The notes under the pieces: generated by a model
The model's input: only the letters and a program-made list of their open reading frames with translations
Told to the model about the DNA's origin: nothing
The model's database searches: none
Shown here: piece after piece, positions 9,835-16,942 of the stretch
Layout of the letters: every line of letters begins with the position of its first letter
Numbering within the stretch: the first letter of the stretch is position 1
Assembly: GCF_001514235.1 (NCBI RefSeq)
Contig: NZ_KQ948925.1
Coordinates: forward strand, 745,469-809,468
Direction: 5' to 3'
DNA: 64,000 bases
Source: Streptomyces caeruleatus
GTDB lineage: Bacteria > Actinomycetota > Actinomycetes > Streptomycetales > Streptomycetaceae
Made by a program: the position numbers and the translations under genes

Positions 9835-9861
9835 GACACCGGCCGGCCCTCCGGCGTGACA
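9835..9861 (-). promoter_or_regulatory. Candidate ECF41 promoter of the oxidoreductase-sigma operon
   Basis: On the minus strand TGTCAC (9861-9856) is followed 17 nt later by TGTC (9838-9835), about 33 nt before the oxidoreductase ATG. Published ECF41 promoters read TGTCACA, 16-17 nt, CGTC, so the -35 element fits well and the -10 fits partly. The same arrangement is repeated at 10232-10258 inside a copied block. Confidence 0.6.
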
Positions 9862-9901
9862 ACCTGCGGATGAGACGTAGCGCACATCAAGGGCGTCGGG
9901 A

Positions 9902-10209
9902 TCAGCGCCGCAGGGCCAGGTCGTCGCGAGCCGGCTTGACCGCGGCGGGAAACGCGGCGACCACCACGCCGAACAGGTTGATCGTCATCAAGGCCCTGGT
10001 CATCAGCGCCGCGGCCAGCATCGGGAGCGCCACCACCTCGACCCGGACGGCCACCGACCCGGACGAGCCGCCCAGACGGCTGTCCTCCTCGTCGAGCAAG
10101 GTGTTGGCCACCTGCCGGCAGACATAGCCCAGACCGAAGTAGATCGGTCCGCGGCGGCTGCCCGCTCGGCGAACTCGGGACGGACGCGGAACGCCCCGTG
10201 GACCGGCAT
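9902..10209 (-). pseudogene. Frameshifted small gene next to the ECF41 operon
   Basis: A short coding region of about 100 residues appears split between two frames. An ATG at 10209 opens MPVHGAFRVRPEFAERA with normal Streptomyces codon use. Near 10140-10150 the good codon pattern moves to another frame, giving IYFGLGYVCRQVANTLLDEED and then a hydrophobic segment (ALPMLAAALMTRALMTINL) ending at a TGA at 9902. The total length, 308 nt, is not a multiple of three. It lies just below a second copy of the ECF41-type promoter, so it was probably a regulon member. I do not recognise the family. The break could be a true mutation or a sequencing error. Confidence 0.4.
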
Positions 10210-10231
10210 CAAGACACCGGCCCCCCCTCTG

Positions 10232-10258
10232 GACACCGGCCACCCCTCTGCCGTGACA
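10232..10258 (-). promoter_or_regulatory. Second copy of the ECF41-type promoter
   Basis: TGTCAC (10258-10253), 17 nt, TGTC (10235-10232) on the minus strand. The surrounding 50-60 nt (GTGCGCTACGTC, then CATCCGC, then GGCCGGTGTC and GATGCCG) closely match the block in front of the oxidoreductase, so one is a duplicate of the other. It points at the frameshifted small gene. Confidence 0.55.
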
Positions 10259-10322
10259 GCCCGCGGATGCGACGTAGCGCACACCGGCCACAACGGACCG
10301 TCGTGCCTGCTCCTGGGTCCCG

Positions 10323-11801
10323 TCAGTCCACCGGCCACGTGTGCGCGGCCGCGTTGAGGTGCATGTAGTCCATGTACGTCGTGGTCATCCGCCGCAGCGC
10401 CTCGCCCCTGTCAACGACTCCGGCCTTCTCCAGCTGGTGCACGGTCTCCGCCTGCCACAGGGCCCCGTTGCGGGCGACGAGGCAGCGCTGCTCGACGATG
10501 CCCAGCAGGGGTTCGCGCCACGCCGCGTCGAGGCCGGCCAGCTCCAGGCCGCGATGGGCGAGGGGCAGCAGGCGGCGCAACACCAGCTCCGGGACCGGCA
10601 CTTCGCCCATGCCGGGCCAGTACAGGCGGGCGTCGATACCGTCGCGGGCGGCGGTGTGGAGGTTCTCCTCGGCGACCGAGAACGACATCCGCGTCCAGAT
10701 CGGCCGGTCCTCGTCGACGAGGGCGCGGGTCAGGCCGTAGTAGAAGGCGCCGTTGGCGATGATGTCGGCCACGGTGGGCCCGGCGGGCAGGACGCGGTTC
10801 TCGATGCGCAGATGCGGGCCGCTGTCGGTGACGGCGTAGATGGGCCGGTTCCAGCGGTAGATCGTGCCGTTGTGCAGGGTCAGTTCGCCCAGTTGCGGGG
10901 CGCCGCCCTCGTCGAGCGCCTGCTGTGGGTCCTCGTCGTCGCACATGGGCAGCAGGGCCGGGAAGTAGCGCACGTTCTCCTCGAACAGGTCGAAGACGCT
11001 GGTGATCCAGCGTTCGCCGAACCACACCCGGGGTCGTACGCCCTGGGCCTTGATCTCCTGGGGGCGGGTGTCGGTGGCCTGCTCGAACAGCGGGATACGG
11101 GTCTCGCGCCACAGCTCCTTGCCGAAGAGGAAGGGCGAGTTCGCCGCGAGGGCGATCTGTACGCCCGCGACGGCCTGGGCCGCGTTCCAGTAGTCGGCGA
11201 AGTCCTTCGGCGCGACCTGGAGGTGGAACTGGGTGCTGGTGCAGGCGGCCTCGGGGGTGATGGTGTCGGCGTACGTCGCCAGGCGCTCGACGCCGTCCAC
11301 GGTGATCCGCAGGTCCTCGCCGCGGGCCGCGAAGATCTGCTCGTTGAGCAGCTGGTACCGAGGGTCGCCGGACAGGGCCCGTTCGCCGACGTCCGCCTCT
11401 CCCAGGGTCGGCAGGATGCCGATCATGATCAGGTGGGCGCCGACGGCGGCGGCGCGGTCCTCGGCGTGGTTGAGCGCGTCACGGATCGCCTGCTCCCAGG
11501 CGCCGGGGCCGCCGGTCGTCAGCTCCCGGGGCGGGATGTTGATCTCCAGGTTGAAGCGGCCCAGCTCGCTCGACCAGGAGGGGTCGGCGATGGCCTGGAG
11601 GACCTCGGTGTTGCGCATCGCCGGCCGTCCGGCGTCGTCGACCAGGTTGAGCTCGATCTCCAGGCCGACCCGGGGGCGCTCGCTCTCGAAGGTCGACTCG
11701 CGCAGCATCTGCGCCAGCACGTCGAGACAGCCGTGCATCTTCTCCCGGTACCGACGGCGATCCTCCCGTGTGAACACCAGGGCCGGCACATCGCGTCCCA
11801 T
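10323..11801 (-). CDS. Glutamate-cysteine ligase family protein (GCS2-like)
   Basis: Predicted 492-residue carboxylate-amine ligase of the glutamate-cysteine ligase superfamily. Recognisable parts are VGLEIELNLVDDAG near residue 45, the RFNLEINIPPRELTTGG segment, ACTSTQFHLQV in the middle, and LHLRIENRVLPAGPTV later, which together form the ATP and glutamate site of the family. Actinomycetes use mycothiol rather than glutathione; related enzymes make gamma-glutamylcysteine for ergothioneine (EgtA) or act on other amines. No ergothioneine genes lie nearby, so that role is not supported here. The ATG at 11801 has GGGAGG 8 nt upstream; the open frame continues further but without a better start. 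It diverges from an MFS gene. Confidence 0.82.
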   Translation of the reverse strand: MGRDVPALVFTREDRRRYREKMHGCLDVLAQMLRESTFESERPRVGLEIELNLVDDAGRPAMRNTEVLQAIADPSWSSELGRFNLEINIPPRELTTGGPGAWEQAIRDALNHAEDRAAAVGAHLIMIGILPTLGEADVGERALSGDPRYQLLNEQIFAARGEDLRITVDGVERLATYADTITPEAACTSTQFHLQVAPKDFADYWNAAQAVAGVQIALAANSPFLFGKELWRETRIPLFEQATDTRPQEIKAQGVRPRVWFGERWITSVFDLFEENVRYFPALLPMCDDEDPQQALDEGGAPQLGELTLHNGTIYRWNRPIYAVTDSGPHLRIENRVLPAGPTVADIIANGAFYYGLTRALVDEDRPIWTRMSFSVAEENLHTAARDGIDARLYWPGMGEVPVPELVLRRLLPLAHRGLELAGLDAAWREPLLGIVEQRCLVARNGALWQAETVHQLEKAGVVDRGEALRRMTTTYMDYMHLNAAAHTWPVD

Positions 11802-11894
11802 CAGTGCCCTCCCGAGTTCCCTCGGCTGACAGCTCTCGTCCCAGCGTCGCACTTCGGGCGGCACCCGGACAGTCGGCCGGCGAAGGCGCTGCCC

Positions 11895-11923
11895 TTGTCG
11901 TCTCCCCCGGGTCCACCTAGCCT
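11895..11923 (+). promoter_or_regulatory. Leaderless promoter of the MFS transporter
   Basis: TTGTCG (11895-11900) and TAGCCT (11918-11923) are separated by 17 nt, a good match to the vegetative promoter. The GTG start at 11930 begins 7 nt after the -10 box, so transcription should start at or next to the start codon. No Shine-Dalgarno is present. Confidence 0.65.
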
Positions 11924-11929
11924 GACTTT

Positions 11930-13135
11930 GTGCCGCCAATAAACAAAACCCGATCGCACAGCGCCGTGCCGGGTACGCCCCACGACCTGACCCGCCTGCG
12001 CATCGCCCTGACCACCTTCTTCGCCCTCGACGGCTTCGTCTTCGCCGGCTGGGTCGTCCGTATCCCCGCCATCAAGCAGCAGACCGGCGCGTCCGCCAGC
12101 GCCCTGGGCCTGGCCCTCCTCGGCGTCTCCGCCGGGGCCGTCGTAACGATGGTGCTCACCGGCCGCCTGTGCCGCCGCTACGGCAGCCACCTCGTCACCG
12201 TCGTCTGCGGCGTCCTGCTCTCCCTCAGCGTGGCCCTGCCCCCGCTCACCCACTCCGCGCCCGCCCTCGGCGCCGTCCTGCTGGTCTTCGGTGCCGCGTA
12301 CGGCGGGATCAACGTCGCCTTCAACAGCGCGGCGGTCGACCTCGGCCGGGCCCTGCGGCGGCCCATCATGCCCAGCTTCCACGCCGCCTTCAGCCTCGGC
12401 GGCATGGTCGGCGCCGGACTCGGCGGGCTGGTCGCCGGGGCGTTGTCGCCGACGCGGCATCTGCTCGGCCTCACCGTGATCGGGCTGGTCGTCACGGCCC
12501 TCGCGGGCCGCGTCCTGCTGCGCGTCGCGCCGCCGGAGCCCCCCGAGAGGACCCGGAAGGACGAGTCCACGCCCCGCCGCCTGGACACCCGGACCCGCCG
12601 CCTCGTCATCACCTTCGGCCTGATCGCCCTGTGCACGGCCTACGGCGAGGGAGCCCTGGCCGACTGGAGCGCCCTGCACCTGGAGCAGGACCTGCACGCC
12701 TCACCGGGCGCGGCGGCCATCGGCTACTCCTGTTTCGCGCTCGCCATGACCGTCGGCCGGCTCACCGGCGCCTGGCTGCTGGAGCGCCTGGGGCAGACGC
12801 GCACCCTCGTCTCGGGCGGCGCCACCGCCGCGGCCGGGATGCTGCTCGGCGCGCTCGCCCCCACCCTCTGGGCGGCACTCCTCGGCTTCGTGATCACCGG
12901 GCTGGGCCTCGCCAACCTCTTCCCCGTCGCCGTCGAACGCGCCGGCACGCTGGCCGGCCCCGACGGGGTCGCCATCGCGTCCACCCTGGGCTACGGCGGC
13001 ATGCTGCTGGGCCCACCCGCCATCGGCTTCATGGCGGACTGGCTCTCCCTCCCGCTCGCCCTCACGAGCGTGGCCGCCCTGGCCGCCACGGCGGCGGTCA
13101 TCGGCTTCGGCACCCGCCGTGCGACGGCACGCTGA
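11930..13135 (+). CDS. Major facilitator superfamily transporter
   Basis: Predicted 401-residue membrane protein with about 12 hydrophobic helices in two halves separated by a charged loop (PPEPPERTRKDESTPRRLDTRTRR, abbreviated at residues about 205-228). The loop after helix 2 carries the MFS-type GRLCRRYGS, and helices are rich in Gly and Ala. The family resembles FucP/YbjJ-like MFS proteins of actinomycetes, for which sugar or drug transport is usually proposed. The GTG start is set by the promoter spacing: the transcript is predicted to be leaderless. No regulator is adjacent. Substrate cannot be read from the sequence. Confidence 0.88.
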   Translation: MPPINKTRSHSAVPGTPHDLTRLRIALTTFFALDGFVFAGWVVRIPAIKQQTGASASALGLALLGVSAGAVVTMVLTGRLCRRYGSHLVTVVCGVLLSLSVALPPLTHSAPALGAVLLVFGAAYGGINVAFNSAAVDLGRALRRPIMPSFHAAFSLGGMVGAGLGGLVAGALSPTRHLLGLTVIGLVVTALAGRVLLRVAPPEPPERTRKDESTPRRLDTRTRRLVITFGLIALCTAYGEGALADWSALHLEQDLHASPGAAAIGYSCFALAMTVGRLTGAWLLERLGQTRTLVSGGATAAAGMLLGALAPTLWAALLGFVITGLGLANLFPVAVERAGTLAGPDGVAIASTLGYGGMLLGPPAIGFMADWLSLPLALTSVAALAATAAVIGFGTRRATAR

Positions 13136-13272
13136 ACGGCCAACAGGTATTGCGTCGTAGGTGAGTTGAGGCCCCGTGATGCACATAAGTCGCACTGCGG
13201 GGAATAACGTGGGTGTCCACGACCGGTGTTGGCCGGTTTCGTGGTCCTGACCACACACATGCGGGAGTGTCC

Positions 13273-14088
13273 ATGACTGAAGAGCCAGAGAACACCGGGC
13301 ACGAGGCGCTCGCCAAGATCGACACCTCGGTGCCGCAGTCGGCTCGGATCTGGAACTACTGGCTGGGCGGCAAGGACAACTACGAGGTCGACCGGGTGGC
13401 CGGTGACGCGTTCCGCGAGATCTTCCCCGGGATCGAGACCGGCGCCCGCGCCGCGCGGTACTTCCTCGCCCGTGCCGTTCGTCATCTGGCCGCCGAGGAG
13501 GGCATCCGGCAGTTCCTGGACATCGGCACCGGGCTGCCCAGTGTGGACAACACCCATGAGATCGCCCAGCGGGTGGTCCCCGAGTGCCGGATCGTCTACG
13601 TCGACAACGACCCGTTGGTCCTGGCCCACGCCCGCGCGCTGCTCACCAGCACGCCCGAAGGGGTCACCAACTATGTCGACGCGGACCTGCGCGACCCGAG
13701 CACCATCGTGCGGGAGGCCGGGAAGACGCTGAACTTCGACCAGCCGGTCGCCCTGATGCTGATGGGCATCCTGGGTCACATCGAGGACTACGACGAGGCG
13801 CGCTCGATCGTGCGGCAGCTCGTGGACGCGCTGCCCTCCGGCAGCTATCTGGTGCAGTACGACAGCACCGACACCAGCGAGTCCTACGTCCGGGCCATCC
13901 AGCAGTACAACGACGGCGGCTCGATCCCGTACATCCTGCGCAGCCCCGAGCAGATCGCGGGCTTCTTCGACGGTCTGGAGCTGCTGGAACCGGGAGTGGC
14001 CTCGTGCTCGCGCTGGCGTCCGGACCCGGACGCCTGGGGTCTTCCCGCGGAGGTGCACCAGTACGGCGGGGTGGCCGTCAAGCGCTGA
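13273..14088 (+). CDS. SAM-dependent methyltransferase, DUF574 family
   Basis: Predicted 271-residue member of the S-adenosyl methyltransferase family PF04672 (DUF574), which is expanded in Streptomyces. Family marks: IDTSVPQSARIWNYWLGGKDNYEVDR at the N-terminus (residues about 16-41, shown in part), the SAM site FLDIGTGLPSVDNTHE, IVYVDNDPLVLAHARALL, and a C-terminal EVHQYGGVAVKR. Targets of the family are mostly unknown. GGGAG lies 8 nt before the ATG. It is convergent with an Scr1-type regulator, and members of these two families are often neighbours in Streptomyces. Confidence 0.93.
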   Translation: MTEEPENTGHEALAKIDTSVPQSARIWNYWLGGKDNYEVDRVAGDAFREIFPGIETGARAARYFLARAVRHLAAEEGIRQFLDIGTGLPSVDNTHEIAQRVVPECRIVYVDNDPLVLAHARALLTSTPEGVTNYVDADLRDPSTIVREAGKTLNFDQPVALMLMGILGHIEDYDEARSIVRQLVDALPSGSYLVQYDSTDTSESYVRAIQQYNDGGSIPYILRSPEQIAGFFDGLELLEPGVASCSRWRPDPDAWGLPAEVHQYGGVAVKR

Positions 14089-14103
14089 CGCCGCGGGACC
14101 GTT

Positions 14104-14122
14104 GGCCGGCCGAACACCGGCC
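14104..14122. terminator. Small GC hairpin between convergent genes
   Basis: GGCCGG, 7-nt loop, CCGGCC between the methyltransferase stop and the stop of the converging regulator. It is short and has no T-run, so it is a weak bidirectional terminator candidate. Confidence 0.3.
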
Positions 14123-14153
14123 CGCGCCCCGCCCCGCCGCGCCGCGCCGCGGA

Positions 14154-15059
14154 TCAGGTTTCCTGCAGGATGCGATGGAGGATCGTCGGCGTCTCGTCCG
14201 GCGATTCCGCCTCGACCACCAGGCGGTTCATGACATCCCAGTAGCGCTCGACCTCGCCCGGCCGGTCCGGGTAGAGGGCGGTGGCGAGCCGTTCGAGATA
14301 GACCATGTCGGGCAACAGACCGCCGGGCAGGCGCAGCACGGTCACGGGGCCGCTCTCCGCGGCGTGGCCGCCGGCGAGGAACGGCAGGATCTGCACGGTG
14401 ACCTGCGGGAGCCGGCAGATCTCGATGAGATGCCTGAGCTGGGCGCGCATCACGTCGAGGCCGCCCACCGGACGGCGCAGCGCCGTCTCGTCGATCACGG
14501 CCCAGAACTGCGCCGCCGGCCGGCGGTGCAGGATCCGCTGCCGTGTCGCCCTCAGCATGCATCGCCGGTCGGTCTCCCGCGCACCGGCGCCGGGGTGGGC
14601 GAGGCGGATGGCGGCACGGGCGTAGTCGGGGGTCTGCAACAGGTGGGGGACGCGCTGGACCTCGAAGCAGCGGATGAGGCTCGCCGCCTGTTCGGCGCCG
14701 AGGTAGAGCTGTGCCCAGGCGGGCACGACATCACTGTAGTACTGCCACCAGGCGGGGGTGTTGGCCTGTTCGGCCAGGGTCAGCAGGGTGGCACGCTCGG
14801 CCTCGTCCGTGACGCCGTAGAGGGTGAGCAGATCCTCCACGTCCCGCGGTTTGACCCCGTGGCGGCCGCCCTCCAGCCGACTGATCTTGGACCGTGAGGC
14901 CCGGATGACGTGCCCCGCGGCCACGCGGGAGATCCCCTGCTCCTCCCGCAGTCCGCACAGCCGCGCGCCCAGCACCAGCCGCGCCGCCACGGGCCCGGCC
15001 GACTGCCCGTCCAGGCCCCTGCCGCCGATCGGGGTACGTGCTGCCTCATCGGGGCGCAT
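14154..15059 (-). CDS. Scr1/DUF5753-type helix-turn-helix regulator
   Basis: Predicted 301-residue transcription regulator. An XRE-type helix-turn-helix occupies about residues 30-85 (LREEQGISRVAAGHVIRASRSKISRLE, shown in part). The rest is the DUF5753 (Scr1-like) domain, with WWQYYSDVVPAWAQLYLGAE, the LLQTPDYARAAIRL block and the RRPVGG segment. In Streptomyces these proteins usually pair with a small DUF397 protein in toxin-antitoxin-like or developmental modules (the BldB/WhiJ type). No DUF397 gene is present here, so this is an orphan. AGGGAG lies 8 nt before the ATG at 15059. Confidence 0.9.
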   Translation of the reverse strand: MRPDEAARTPIGGRGLDGQSAGPVAARLVLGARLCGLREEQGISRVAAGHVIRASRSKISRLEGGRHGVKPRDVEDLLTLYGVTDEAERATLLTLAEQANTPAWWQYYSDVVPAWAQLYLGAEQAASLIRCFEVQRVPHLLQTPDYARAAIRLAHPGAGARETDRRCMLRATRQRILHRRPAAQFWAVIDETALRRPVGGLDVMRAQLRHLIEICRLPQVTVQILPFLAGGHAAESGPVTVLRLPGGLLPDMVYLERLATALYPDRPGEVERYWDVMNRLVVEAESPDETPTILHRILQET

Positions 15060-15271
15060 GGGCGATCTCCCTGCGACGAACGCGACTTGCGCGCATACAA
15101 GCGGTGCGGCCGCCATCCTAGGGGCTGTCGGGTACTTTGATCTTCGAGTCCAGCGAACGACCACCCGGACGTGCGGACGACAACAGGCCACTCCAGCCGA
15201 TCCTCCGGTCGAGCTCGGCCAGAGGCGGCCGCACGGTGGCGTGCCGGTGGCGCGGTCCGCATCATGACCGG

Positions 15272-15661
15272 ATGGCGCGACTCCACGACATCGTCATCGA
15301 CTGTGCCCGGCCGGCCGCCACGGCCCGCTTCTGGGCTGCCGCCCTCGACGGTTACGCCGTCGCCCCCTACGACGACGCCGAGCTCGCGCGGCTGCGCGCG
15401 CAGGGCATCGCCGACCCCGAGGACGACCCGACCGTGCTCGTCGAACCCTCCGGCGGCGGCCCGCGTCTTTGGTGTCAGCTCGTGCCGGAGGCCAAGCTCG
15501 TGAAGAACCGTCTGCATCTGGACCTGGTCTCCGGCGCCCCGGAGGCGGAGCTCGGCCGGCTCACCGGCCTCGGCGCGACGGTCCTCGTCCGGTTCGAGGA
15601 CCACTGGGTCCTGGCCGACCCCGAGGGCAACGAGTTCTGCCTCTTTCCCACCGCGCCCTGA
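15272..15661 (+). CDS. VOC-family (glyoxalase-like) protein
   Basis: Predicted 129-residue small protein of the vicinal oxygen chelate superfamily. It begins RLHDIVIDCARPAATARFW, the usual first beta-alpha unit, and ends HWVLADPEGNEFCLFP, where the glutamate of the DPEGNEFC segment is the typical metal ligand. Members bind metals or small molecules, and many are resistance or detoxification proteins, but nothing here fixes a substrate. The ATG at 15272 starts exactly at the domain; upstream in-frame starts would only add low-complexity sequence. No clear Shine-Dalgarno. Confidence 0.85.
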   Translation: MARLHDIVIDCARPAATARFWAAALDGYAVAPYDDAELARLRAQGIADPEDDPTVLVEPSGGGPRLWCQLVPEAKLVKNRLHLDLVSGAPEAELGRLTGLGATVLVRFEDHWVLADPEGNEFCLFPTAP

Positions 15662-15663
15662 AC

Positions 15664-15680
15664 AGCACTTCGAAAGTGCT
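15664..15680. terminator. Short perfect hairpin after the VOC gene
   Basis: AGCACTT, CGA, AAGTGCT: a 7-bp perfect stem 3 nt after the VOC stop codon, followed by TCCC and not by a T-run. It could stop transcription or serve as an operator for the next gene. Confidence 0.35.
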
Positions 15681-15717
15681 TCCCTTGGACCGCACTCCAT
15701 CCGGCACACTCACCCCC

Positions 15718-16458
15718 ATGGAGACACCCGACTTCGTCCGCGCCCTCGACCGCGAGGGCCGGCTGCTGGCGGCGGCCGCCGAGGCCGCAGGGACCGACGC
15801 GAAGGTGCCGACCTGCCCGGAGTGGCAGGTGCGGGACCTGGTGCGGCACACCGGGATGGTGCACCGCTGGGCGGCGGCGTTCCTGACCGAGGGGTACATG
15901 TCCCCCCACCCCGACGGCGGGCTGCCCGACCTGGACGGCGCCGAGTTGCTCGACTGGTTCCGGGAAGGGCACCGCCACCTGGTCGACACGCTCGCGGCCG
16001 CCCCCGCCGACGTGCGGTGCTGGCACTTTCTGCCCGCGCCGTCACCTCTCGCGTTCTGGGCCCGCAGACAGGCGCACGAGACGACCGTGCACCGCTTCGA
16101 CGCGGAGGCGGCACGCGGAGGTACGCCGAGCGGGATCGACGCCGGCTTCGCGGCGGACGGCATCGACGAGTTGCTGTGCGCCTTCCACGCCCGGCCGAAG
16201 AGCCGGGTCCGCAGCGCCGAGCCCCGGGTGCTGCGGGTGCGGGCGACGGACACGGACGGCGCGGTGTGGACCGTACGGCTGTCGCAGGAGCCGCCCGCGG
16301 CCGAGCGGGGCGACGCCGGGCGGGCCGACTGCGAGATCTCCGGACCGGGCGCGCAGCTCTATCTGTCGCTGTGGAACCGGCAGCCCTTCCCGCACGTGAC
16401 CGGCGACGAGTCCGTCGCCACGCTGTGGCGGGAGAACTCCGCCGTCACCTGGAGCTGA
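15718..16458 (+). CDS. Mycothiol-dependent maleylpyruvate isomerase family protein
   Basis: Predicted 246-residue protein of the DinB/maleylpyruvate isomerase fold. The N-terminal domain has VPTCPEWQVRDLVRHTGMVHRW, and a second histidine cluster follows in RRQAHETTVHRFDAE; these histidines and an acidic residue form the metal site seen in the family. A C-terminal SCP2-like domain (about residues 160-246) follows. Known members use mycothiol as cofactor to isomerise or transfer groups; the large Streptomyces family is mostly uncharacterised. The ATG at 15718 starts exactly at the domain. Confidence 0.88.
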   Translation: METPDFVRALDREGRLLAAAAEAAGTDAKVPTCPEWQVRDLVRHTGMVHRWAAAFLTEGYMSPHPDGGLPDLDGAELLDWFREGHRHLVDTLAAAPADVRCWHFLPAPSPLAFWARRQAHETTVHRFDAEAARGGTPSGIDAGFAADGIDELLCAFHARPKSRVRSAEPRVLRVRATDTDGAVWTVRLSQEPPAAERGDAGRADCEISGPGAQLYLSLWNRQPFPHVTGDESVATLWRENSAVTWS

Positions 16459-16476
16459 ACCAGGGCCCGACGACGG

Positions 16477-16857
16477 TCAGTTCGCCAGCATTTTCGTCAA
16501 TACCGCACGCTGCACGGGCAGTACCGTGCCGTGCAGCGTGCGGCCCTTCGGCGTCAGGTACACCTTGACGCCCCGCCGGTCCTCCTGGCACATCCCGCGC
16601 TCGACGAGCCCGTCCTTCTCCAGCCGGGCGATCAGCCGCGACAGGGCGCTCTGGCTCAGATGGACGCGCTCGGAGATCTCCTGCACGCGGTACGACGGGC
16701 ACTTGGCGTCCGCCAGCACGTCCAGGACCTCGAAGTCGCTTGCGCACAGGCCGTGTCGGCCGAGCGCGCGGTCGAGTTCGCACTGGGTACGCGCATGCAG
16801 CGCCAGGATGTCGTGCCACTGGTCCACGAGTGCCTGCTCGGGCTTCTTCGCCGCCAT
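16477..16857 (-). CDS. MarR-family transcriptional regulator
   Basis: Predicted 126-residue winged-helix repressor. The recognition region is VQEISERVHLSQSALSRLIARLEKDGLV (residues about 55-82), followed by the wing (CQEDRRGVKVYLT). It diverges from a 14-helix drug efflux gene with 85 nt between the start codons, which hold several short palindromes. The likely role is repression of the efflux pump and of itself, released by a ligand. A TACGGT -10 box 6 nt before the ATG suggests a leaderless transcript. Confidence 0.92.
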   Translation of the reverse strand: MAAKKPEQALVDQWHDILALHARTQCELDRALGRHGLCASDFEVLDVLADAKCPSYRVQEISERVHLSQSALSRLIARLEKDGLVERGMCQEDRRGVKVYLTPKGRTLHGTVLPVQRAVLTKMLAN

Positions 16858-16863
16858 GGGCGC

Positions 16864-16935
16864 ACCGTAGCAGAGTCCCGCAATTATTGCATCGGAATTA
16901 AATGCGCTTGCATTCGATGCATACGCATGTACTGT
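16864..16935. promoter_or_regulatory. Shared MarR/MFS promoter region with palindromic operators
   Basis: Plus strand: TTGCAT (16908-16913), 16 nt, TACTGT (16930-16935), then 7 nt to the MFS ATG. Minus strand: TACGGT (16869-16864) 6 nt from the MarR ATG. Between them are GCAAT-T-ATTGC (16880-16890), AATGC-GCTT-GCATT (16901-16914) and GCAT-TCG-ATGC (16910-16920). The last two overlap the efflux -35 box, the right place for MarR repression. Confidence 0.65.
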
Positions 16936-16942
16936 CTCCGTC

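Noticed and set aside
10341..11942. 533-residue plus-strand frame over the glutamate-cysteine ligase gene
   Set aside because: Antisense shadow; the minus strand carries conserved enzyme motifs.
13216..13243. Hairpin before the DUF574 methyltransferase as a riboswitch
   Set aside because: The arms (CCACG, CCGG and their partners) have mismatches and no other elements; it may be only GC-rich chance.
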